This document shows positions 57,141 through 64,000 of a stretch of DNA of 64,000 nucleotides, piece after piece. The stretch comes from Emydura subglobosa (lineage: Eukaryota; Chordata; Testudines; Chelidae). The DNA lies in NCBI GenBank assembly GCA_007922225.1, contig ML679959.1, forward strand, positions 21,213,230-21,277,229, in the 5' to 3' direction. A model generated the notes under the pieces. The model saw nothing but the letters and a program-made list of their open reading frames with translations, had not been told where the DNA came from and did no database searches. Made by a program: the position numbers and the translations under genes. The first letter of the stretch is position 1. Every line of letters starts with the position of its first letter.

Positions 57141-57663
57141 TACATGCAGTCTAAGACCAGCACAGCATAACCAAAGAAGTGACATTTGAATCTCTCTCAG
57201 CTCTTATGTAACAAACAGTGCAATTTAGGTGCTTCCAAGCTGCCCACCAGCAAAGACAGAAATACTATTATCAAGGAAAGCTACTCAAGTTTTGCCTTAA
57301 CACGAAATTTTCCGATACTAATTAATGCATGGGAATTGTAGCATGATTCTTCCTTGCCCCATCACCTTCTTCAGTGGCATGGGGAAAACCAGCAGCTGGC
57401 TGGGCAACAGCATATTTGACAACAGTTGGCATTCTCTCCTGGAGACTGTTGAGTGTGGGAAGGTAGGTGGAAGTACCAAAGCATGGCATAGCAAACAGAC
57501 ACAAGGAACCCATGCAGACAATAACATTAGCAGCAGCCACTCTGCATAAGGTGACCATTATACTACACAAGCAGAGCTAAAGTACTGATCACAGCGCAGT
57601 CTCCCAAATCCTCCTCCTCTGCTGTTTCATCACAGGCTTGATTCTACTAGAGAAAAAACAGTT
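57141..57663. other. unassigned; possible worn coding remnant at 57320-57570
   Basis: Two minus-strand frames (57322-57570 and 57318-57527) and one plus frame (57325-57549) overlap here. One minus frame is rich in A, V and small residues, like a membrane protein remnant, but I cannot match it to a family and the three frames shadow each other. Confidence 0.2.
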
Positions 57664-57742
57664 AGGACCCAATCCCCAGCTGGCATTAAGTTGCATGGCT
57701 CCATTGATTTCAGTGGAGTTACACTGGTTGAGGATCTGGCTC
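57664..57742. mobile_element. palindromic MITE-like element (Chompy-like)
   Basis: AGGACCCAATCCCCAGCTGGC, then ATGGCTCCATTGATTTCAGTGG, GAGTTACACTGGTTGAGG and ATCTGGCTC. Ends and centre of the TTTACACCAGCTGAGGATC family are present. Confidence 0.6.
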
Positions 57743-57924
57743 TCATTTTTCCAAATGAAAGCAATAATTTCTGCAAACATTGCACATGCTGTCAAGAAGA
57801 GAGATGGGGGAGTTGGGGGCGGGGTGGGAATCCAACTGGAAGCCAGTTAAATTTGCTCAGTATTAAACTGGATGGTTTCTATAATGGAAAGAATGCAATT
57901 TCCCCCTCCAAAATAGAATGAATT
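57743..57924. other. unassigned spacer
   Basis: A G-rich run (GAGATGGGGGAGTTGGGGGC, about 57801-57820) lies between two MITE copies. Confidence 0.35.
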
Positions 57925-57997
57925 AGATCCACTGGTGGCAATAGCTTCGTTGACTTCAATGGAGTTACACTGATTTACACCAGCTGAGAATCTGGCC
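57925..57997. mobile_element. MITE-like element (Chompy-like)
   Basis: TAGATCCACTGGTGGCAATAGC, TTCGTTGACTTCAATGGAG, TTACACTGATTTACACCAGC and TGAGAATCTGGCC. Centre and right arm are well preserved, the left arm is worn. Confidence 0.65.
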
Positions 57998-60351
57998 TGA
58001 TGGTCTCATTTGCAGTTTTCACAGGTAGCAGCAAAGGATGAATGAATTCATGCTGAGGCTTGCAGATCTTTTCCTTTATGTTGTAGCATATGGATTATGA
58101 TGGCACTTTTAAACCTCCACAGCTGAAGCATAAAGTCAATTTTTAAAAACGCACCAACTTTGGAAGCTTTTTTCCAAAAGAAAAAAAATCTACAAATTAG
58201 TAAGAGAATAAATCTTGAACACTGGCTGTTTTCCAATGTGTTTCCACCCACCGCATCTACTATTTCAGATCTGAGTGTCTGAAATGACAGAAGGTTTGTG
58301 TTTTCTGAAGGGATGTTTTTGAAATGTCTGATGTAATATGTTAGTTCTATGGCACTATAGGAATGACTTGAGAAGTATAAGATTTCAGTTACAAAAATCC
58401 CCAAAACAGTTATTTTGGGCTTAATCCTGCTTTTCATTCCTTTTGGGGCAAATTAAGCTCCCCATTACACTACCATAAACCTGCAGTAACTTCATGGACA
58501 TGACAGCATAAATAATGAAAGCATTGTCTTTAGGAGAACTTAGACACATGGATCTTCAGGGATGCTCAGCTAATACAGTGATGGATGGATGTGTAAGGGC
58601 TATAGGACAGGTTCTTTTATTTCAGACCAATATGCATAGATACCATAATCGATACGGTTTTATGTCAGCTGAGTGTGTCAGAGAAATGCCAAGTCCTAAA
58701 TTTCAATAATACATTGTTGAGCGGGGATGTAACTAAAAAAAACTTCTTTAGAAGGATGCCATCCTTCCATCATGTTTGCCCCATCTGTGCATAGGACCAT
58801 GCTGATATCCATATATCATCTAGGCAAAATATCTTACAAAAATTGTAGGCTCTCTTGGCTAACAGTGCGCAGGGCTCTTGCTAGGAATTAAAATAGTGTA
58901 TGTTATTATGTGGTATAACGCTTATAATTTTAGACTAGCATCTCAATAGGTTTTGATACCATGTGTTTATTTCATATTGACCTAGATGATGTTTTGGATC
59001 CCTAGAATCTTGAAAAAAAACCCTTGATCCATGGGGTTTGTTTCCAATCATGAATCATGGGTGTAGGTATTTCCACAGGTCTCTGCTACTAATAAGAGAC
59101 ATGCAACTACTGGATAACTGTCTTTATCTTAAGGCTCATCTCTACTGAGTCCATCTTAATGGAGGTAACAGATTAAACTACGTTTGCATTTATTGTATTC
59201 TTACAATAATCATAATTAACAACAGAAAGGCATCAATAATTAGCAACACAATAAGAATGTAAATAAGATAGGATACCAGTAAAAATGGCATCTATCATGG
59301 ACATATTTACCCATGCCTGCGCGCACATATGCAGCCTTTAAAGATGGTCTTATTTGTCATACTAAAGAATGACAGATGATGAATTTGTGAAGAGAAGCTC
59401 CATTCCTCCTATCTACTCTGTAATTCCAATGGAAATGACCTTTTCATAATTCCTAGTAATTTCATATTACATTCTGGAAACACAGCTAAAATGAGCAGAA
59501 AGAATTGCAATATGGAACCACTAGGGCCACATAGAGTAAGGAGGAAGGGTCTTAGTAAAATGTGATAACTTATCTGCAACTTCAGAGACCAAGTTTCAAG
59601 TCCAATTTGAGATTTGATGTGATAGATGTTTGATGGATTTTGCTCAGTTACATCAAGGCAGACTGGCCTGTAATCCACTTTGTAACTGTCACACATTAGC
59701 TGATAATGTTTAAGAGAGCACTGGCAAAACAGAACGACATGATAACAGAATTACCTCTATTATCTACTTTATACACACAGTTTATTAAACTGGGATCATC
59801 ACTGGTGAGCTGGCACGAAGAATCTTTGTTACATCACTGCATTTTCAGGAACCATTTCTGGAACTGGGGGCAAAAGAAGACACTCACCCCCAATTCCAGA
59901 TATTGTGCAGTATGTAGCACTGTGGGGACTTTATGTCATTCTGTGTAACACACAGCACTATCCAGTGTTGGAGACAAGACCCTGGCCATGATGTACCATT
60001 GCCATGCAACAGTATGGAACAAACTATAGACGTTCCCATAAGAATACATATTTCCACCATACCTTCGCCTATAGGCTTGTGAAAAAGGGAATTTCCTTCC
60101 TCCTACCATTGGGGTATGGTTAGGGGAAACTGATGCTAATATGCTACCAGGGACAGGAGAGTCCAGTTCATCATCCCCTGTACCCGGCCTTATCACTGAG
60201 AAACCAGGTCGCCACCCATAGAAGCCCTAATCTTGTGCTGCCACAAGCAGACTGACGCATGGCCCTGTGTCTGGAAGAACTCTTCTTCCTTGCACACTCC
60301 AGACATTTGTGGGGCTCATCTGATTAGCCACATCCTCTTTCATTCTTCACA
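57998..60351. other. unassigned; 58790-59345 possibly conserved non-coding
   Basis: At 58432-58500 CTTAATCCTGC and GGGCAAATTAAGCTCC could be a very worn MITE. From 58790 to 59345 the sequence is repeat-free and AT-rich, with long unique-looking stretches (TATTCTTACAATAATCATAA, CAATAATTAGCAACACAATA). No exon is supported; the minus frame 58048-58437 (129 codons) has no domain. Confidence 0.3.
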
Positions 60352-60438
60352 GGCCAGATCTTCAGCTGCCTTGGATGACCCAGCCCTATTGACTTCAGTG
60401 GAACTGATCCCATTTACCCCATCTGAAGCTCTGGCCCC
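60352..60438. mobile_element. palindromic MITE-like element (Chompy-like)
   Basis: GGCCAGATCTTCAGCTGCC opens and ATCTGAAGCTCTGGCCCC closes, giving inverted ends with short mismatches; CTATTGACTTCAGTGGAAC is the centre and CCCATTTACCCC the right inner arm. Confidence 0.7.
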
Positions 60439-60819
60439 ATACATATAATTGATACTCCAAAACCACATGCAAAGTGTGGGAGGGGGAAAAAGGAGATGAA
60501 AGGACTGATGACATGATGCAGCATGTGGGTGCTGAGCTCCCTGGGGTAGATGAAGAAGGGGAGGGGGGCAAGAATGACTTCAGTATTTTTAGGAAACATG
60601 GCACTGAGATGATGCTTGTCAAACACAATGCCGCAGTGACTCATTCTATGCAGCCCTTTTCCTACATCCTTCATCTGTATTGTGTCTATTACAAGCTTTT
60701 CCAAGTGGGGAACTTTGCGCTAGATTTTTAGTTTCCACCTAAATTCAGAGTTGCTTCAATAAAAGATTTTCACTCATTGGATTTTCACTCATTCCAGCAA
60801 GCAGAATCTGACCTCTTTG
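60439..60819. other. unassigned sequence
   Basis: Purine-rich at 60476-60590 (GGGAGGGGGAAAAAGGAG, GAAGGGGAGGGGGGCAAG), which makes the frames at 60474-60731 and 60395-60704 artefacts of composition. A direct repeat TTTCACTCATT lies at about 60768 and 60784. Confidence 0.3.
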
Positions 60820-60875
60820 TCTACATCTGTAAAGCACCCAGCACACTGGTGCCATATAAAATAATAAAGATAGCC
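60820..60875 (+). repeat. reptile SINE tail, fragment
   Basis: TTGTCTACATCTGTAAAGCACC, CAGCACACTGGTGCCATA, TAAAATAATAAAG. The order matches the SINE tails here, with an internal deletion. Confidence 0.5.
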
Positions 60876-61383
60876 ATATTTAATAAACAGATAAGTACAT
60901 TTTCAGCCCTCTGAGCGCTTTGTTTTCTCTCAGCATAAGCATATTTTTATAGCAGGCTACTGTGATCTTCCAAGGGATAATCTGATGTGGTCTGGGCCAA
61001 GTTAATTTGCTTCCTTTTCTTTTTTTAGGATTGCAGATATCATCAAAAACAAATAGTACAAAGAAGTGGGGTGGGGAGGGAGAACAGGCGGAGCAGAAAT
61101 TGATTCAGAAACTAATTAAAATAAAGCATAGTTCTCAAATCCTCTTTAAATTATTCAGATGTCCCAATACTGGAGAAAGCAATGGCTCCTCTTAGCTGTT
61201 CTTCTCTAAGTGTTCTGTTTTGGTTTCCAGAAATAACTAGTTTAATTAAATGTCCAAGACCTACTCAAGTGAATTCAGACTGTCACAGCTAGGGATATTG
61301 AAGACTCCCAAAGGACTTGCATTTTTGGTGGCTTTGAATATTTAAAACGGAGGTGCCTTTTTAGAGGAGACCGAGGTCACGGT
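60876..61383. other. unassigned sequence
   Basis: Nothing recognised except a GTGGGGTGGGGAGGGAG run at about 61068-61082. Confidence 0.3.
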
Positions 61384-61794
61384 GTGAAATCAAGGGACCA
61401 AATCCTATTCCTGAGTGTGTCACTAGCTCTTTTTGGACTAGATTGTAGCCTTATAGCTCACAGGTGTAAGGGGAAGTGTATAGCTGCACCACTCCAGGAG
61501 CAGAGAATCAAACTATTTCCTCCCTGCTCACCCACTTGTTCTGTGGAGGGAGTAAGTAACTTTATACTTTTTCGTGGAACAGGTTAGTCCTCATTGTGCA
61601 TCCGGCCAGCAAGTAGGAGATAGGGCGGGTGTTAGGGCTCCTCCCACTTGGACCTTGGCTCACAACAGAGGACCCTGTTCTCCCTACTGCAGCCACAATC
61701 ACAGTCTGCTCAGGGGACTAGGTGAGGGCTCTTTTTCCCTTGCACAGTTCAGTAAGGGCTGTGATAATGTAATCCTCAGTAACTGTGGACAACC
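61384..61794. repeat. unclassified GC-richer block, probable repeat body
   Basis: It contains CAGGTGTAAGGGGAAGTG, CTCCAGGAGCAGAG, GTGCATCCGGCCAGCAAGTAGG and GGCTCCTCCCACTTGGACC. It is GC-richer than its surroundings and directly precedes a SINE core. The two overlapping frames (61384-61587, 61574-61843) have no domain. I suspect an old repeat but have no second copy in the window to prove it. Confidence 0.25.
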
Positions 61795-61955
61795 AGTTCG
61801 AACTCTTCATGCCTCAGTTTCCTCATCTGTGGAATGTGAATAATCAAACATCCAATTTTTATTTTTCTTTGTAAAGCACTTGGAGAGCTTCAGGTGAAAT
61901 GTATTATGTTAACAGAGTAAGAAAATAAACAATAAATAATAATAATAATATGGTG
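61795..61955 (+). repeat. MIR/CORE-type SINE, 3' half
   Basis: ATGCCTCAGTTTCCTCATCTG, TGGAATGTGAATAATC, TTTGTAAAGCACTTGGAGAGC, TTCAGGTGAAATG and a terminal AATAATAATAATAA run. Core and tail are present; the tRNA-like head is not recognisable. Confidence 0.75.
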
Positions 61956-62617
61956 AGGTCTTTGGAGTCAATCGTCCACTGTACATTTGTTCCAAGAGAA
62001 CAGATCTCCAAAGGCTTGGCCTGAGTACAGAACTTTCCATAAGGAACAAAGCAATCCCTCATGGCAGTGGAACGGCCCAGCACTATTCAACACAATGGGG
62101 CTCCTCCTTCCTTGAAATTTCAGACTTCTGGAAAAATTCTGAGCCTCCTCCACCACATCTGGGAAATTGAACCTTCCCCGTTCATGTGGTGGAACAATAA
62201 GAATTCCTTTAGAGGGACCTTCCCCCCCAGGATGGGAAATTGCCCAGGGAAACACTCTAGCAACTGACTATTTGAAGCCTGATTCCTGGGACATAAATCC
62301 TGGCTGAACATGCTAACAGTAATTAAAAACACCTTGTTATAACTGGAGCCCTGATGAACAAAACACCCCCTTGGCAAGCCTGACATTCTAGTACAGATCC
62401 TGACCTTGCACTCGAGAACTGGAGACCAGCCAGATCACACAGCTGCTGCTCTCATCACTGGGCTTTTCAAAGCTTGCACAACTGAGGTCCACTTAGCAGC
62501 TGCACTGAAAGCCTGTAATTCTCCAGGACTTCTGAAATTCCTATCGGGGACAACAGAGGGTGAGATGATGAGGTGGGTACATCTAGCAGTGACTCTGAGG
62601 GCAAGATTTTCCAAGCT
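61956..62617. other. unassigned sequence
   Basis: Frames on both strands at 61968-62267 overlap. No repeat family or exon is recognised. Confidence 0.3.
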
Positions 62618-62690
62618 TTCATGGCCTGATTTTCAAAGGAGTTGAGCAGCCTTAACTCCTGGCGACTTCAGTGGGGGAAAAAAAATGTGC
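62618..62690. mobile_element. MITE fragment, TTTTCAAAGGAG type
   Basis: CCTGATTTTCAAAGGAGTTGAG, CAGCCTTAACTCCTGG, GACTTCAGTGGGGG. Left arm and centre of the TTTTCAAA family; the right arm is replaced by an A-rich run. Confidence 0.45.
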
Positions 62691-63239
62691 ATCACTATAT
62701 AAGCAATGCTTGCATTTGCAAGTGCAAATTGGCTAACTGCGCACGGAAATGAGCACTTATACATGAGGGGGAACCCCAAGGCTGGCTAAGTGGTTCCTAA
62801 ATTCAATGCCATGTGCCTGAGGAAAAGTCCAGCTTGCCTCCAGGTAGGCCCAAACTCCCGTGGTTCCCTCCCCGGTCACTGGTGCTTGGGCAGAGTGCAA
62901 GCTCAGAATGCTGCATCCTAGGCTCTGCTGTGCTGACTAGTGTCTGTCCCCAGAGTCTGTGATACAGTTTTGGGCCTAGGCTGTTCGTGCAGCCTGGCTG
63001 CAGCTATGCTCCAGGCCTGCTTTGTGGTCCAATCTCCTAGCCCTGAGTTCAGACTGTTTGGCCCTGGTCTCCCCAGCAGAAGCAGCCAGCAGCCGCAGCT
63101 TCTGCTCAGACCTTGGCATGTGTGTTTTCTCTCTAACACCAGCCATGTGCCAACCAACTGGCCCGGAGCCAATAAGATGTCCTGCAGTCAATCCCCTCTC
63201 CTCATGCTAGAGTGACATCCCTCCCAAGGAACCTGAGGG
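62691..63239. other. unassigned, GC-richer from about 62830
   Basis: From 62830 onward GC content rises. Frames on both strands (62918-63172, 62940-63215, 62976-63191) overlap and contain no domain. It may be the upstream part of the block that follows. Confidence 0.25.
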
Positions 63240-64000
63240 TGAGGTGGAGAAGATAATCGGTGCAGGAGAGATGGCGAGAGCCACACCGAAGGGTATCTCG
63301 CCCTAGATCTGAGTTTTTTTCCACCCTCCCATTAGGGCTCGGCTTTAAGCTGGCAGGGACCCCTCAGTGAGGAAAACCTCTGAATGGCAAGTCCAACCGC
63401 AACCTCCTCATGGTGAGAGTCAGTAACTGGTGGAGAAGCAGGCTAATCGCAGAGGGCGAACCCCCCTTTTTTCTTGGGGAGGCAGCCCCAACATCTTTCT
63501 GCCTCCCTCCCTCCCCCCCCCCGGTAATGGGTAGCTTCCCCCTGTAAGGGTAAGCTTCCCCCTGTGAAGGGTCATATCTTTTAACTATGGAGAAAAATGA
63601 ATATATATTTCATACCGGATTGGCGCTGGACCATGTAAAAACACCCCCCGCTACTGGCTTTGATGCCCCAGCCAGTAGTGCAAAATGGATTAGGGGAATA
63701 ATTCATAGAGTGGGACCGTTGCTCTCTCCTCATTCTGTGGATAGAATAAATGAGGGAGGGGCCGGTTTTATGGATACACAAAATCTCCAAGTTGGAGAGA
63801 TAAGAGATGTTCTGGAGGAACAAGACGAATAGGGAGGAGAGCTAGCAGCAGGAAGTCAGGTGTGGGTTTTCATTCCAGCCCAGCTCCCCTTTCTGAGCCC
63901 TCCCTTATCAGTCAGGGCTCCTGGCGGTAGAGCTGACACGTGCACATGTAGCCACTCTACACACCTCCCCACTCTTAAATAAAGAGAACACAAAACCTCA
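63240..64000 (+). mobile_element. CpG-rich block, probable part of a younger mobile element, cut by window end
   Basis: I count about 17 CpG in roughly 690 bases, against about one per hundred or fewer in the rest of the window. The block holds a C run (63509-63522), a short tandem duplication (63531-63549 and 63550-63570), a coding-like frame (63587-63832), a purine tract right after its stop (GGGAGGAGAG, 63833-63842) and AATAAAG at 63979-63985. Frame, purine tract and polyadenylation-like signal in this order would fit the 3' end of an LTR element, but LTR ends and a second copy are not visible. A CpG-rich unique locus is the alternative. Confidence 0.3.
63587..63832 (+). CDS. coding-like frame of unknown function, possibly from a mobile element
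   Basis: The frame has 81 codons from ATG to TAG. Its composition is protein-like: mixed charged and hydrophobic residues, no homopolymer runs, glycine- and proline-containing turns, and an acidic C-terminus rich in E and D. Its CpG content is high for this window. I recognise no domain, signal peptide or membrane segment. The ATG is chosen only because it is the first in the frame; an in-frame stop (TAA, 63575-63577) lies just upstream, so the frame does not extend further 5' without splicing. A purine tract starts immediately after the stop. Its position beside that tract suggests the last gene of an LTR-type element, but it could also be chance or a host exon. A minus-strand frame (63581-63823) covers the same bases, which lowers confidence. 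Confidence 0.25.
   Translation: MEKNEYIFHTGLALDHVKTPPATGFDAPASSAKWIRGIIHRVGPLLSPHSVDRINEGGAGFMDTQNLQVGEIRDVLEEQDE

Noticed and set aside
462..62690. CRISPR-like array or operon structure
   Set aside because: Repeats are dispersed, diverged and irregularly spaced, and the window is vertebrate nuclear DNA; there are no spacers of regular length and no prokaryotic genes.

Overview
This is vertebrate nuclear DNA, almost certainly from a non-avian reptile and most plausibly a turtle (a crocodilian is the main alternative). The window is AT-rich and mostly CpG-poor. It has no compact gene layout, and its repeats are the mixture expected in turtles and crocodilians: CR1 LINE fragments with the typical 3' end (TTCATAGATT then AAGGGACCATT, seen here as the reverse complement), old MIR/CORE-type SINEs with a tRNA-like head, a reptile SINE tail (TGTTTGTACAGCACCTAGCACAA), and many short palindromic MITE-like elements built around TTTACACCAGCTGAGGATC or CCATTGACTTCAATGG. 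The species assignment is inference from repeat content recalled from general knowledge; no search was run.

I find no supportable host protein-coding exon, tRNA, rRNA or known microRNA gene. The open frames are short, overlap on several strands, and often run through repeats. The longest (169 codons, 50357-50866) crosses a CA microsatellite. The window is best read as intergenic (gene desert) or deep intronic sequence.

Layout. 1-4.2 kb: two old MIR copies, three palindromic MITEs (one with perfect 29-bp arms) and a 270-bp non-autonomous DNA transposon. 4.2-21 kb: mostly old unassigned sequence with scattered MITEs, AT-rich TIR elements, a CR1 3' scrap (13.6 kb) and a tetranucleotide microsatellite (17.7 kb). 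21.2-25.1 kb: the densest LINE region, where an old CR1 copy is split by a second CR1 and by a short unclassified element. 25-40.9 kb: more MITEs, a plus-strand CR1 3' end, a 172-bp near-complete palindrome (33.6 kb) and a TIR element with a GC-rich core (35.1-35.7 kb). 40.94-41.05 kb: a 10-N assembly gap flanked by a perfect 47-bp duplicate. 41.5-43.2 kb: a CR1 copy and two SINEs. 43-61 kb: MIRs, MITEs and a TG/TA/CA microsatellite, separated by stretches that look single-copy, some of which could be conserved non-coding elements. 63.2-64 kb: a CpG-richer block with an 81-codon coding-like frame that runs off the window and probably belongs to a younger mobile element.

No new multi-gene system is visible. 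The observations most worth following are the assembly duplicate at the gap, the long palindrome at 33.6 kb, the shared centre among otherwise different MITE families, the layered CR1 insertions, and the CpG-rich coding-like end.
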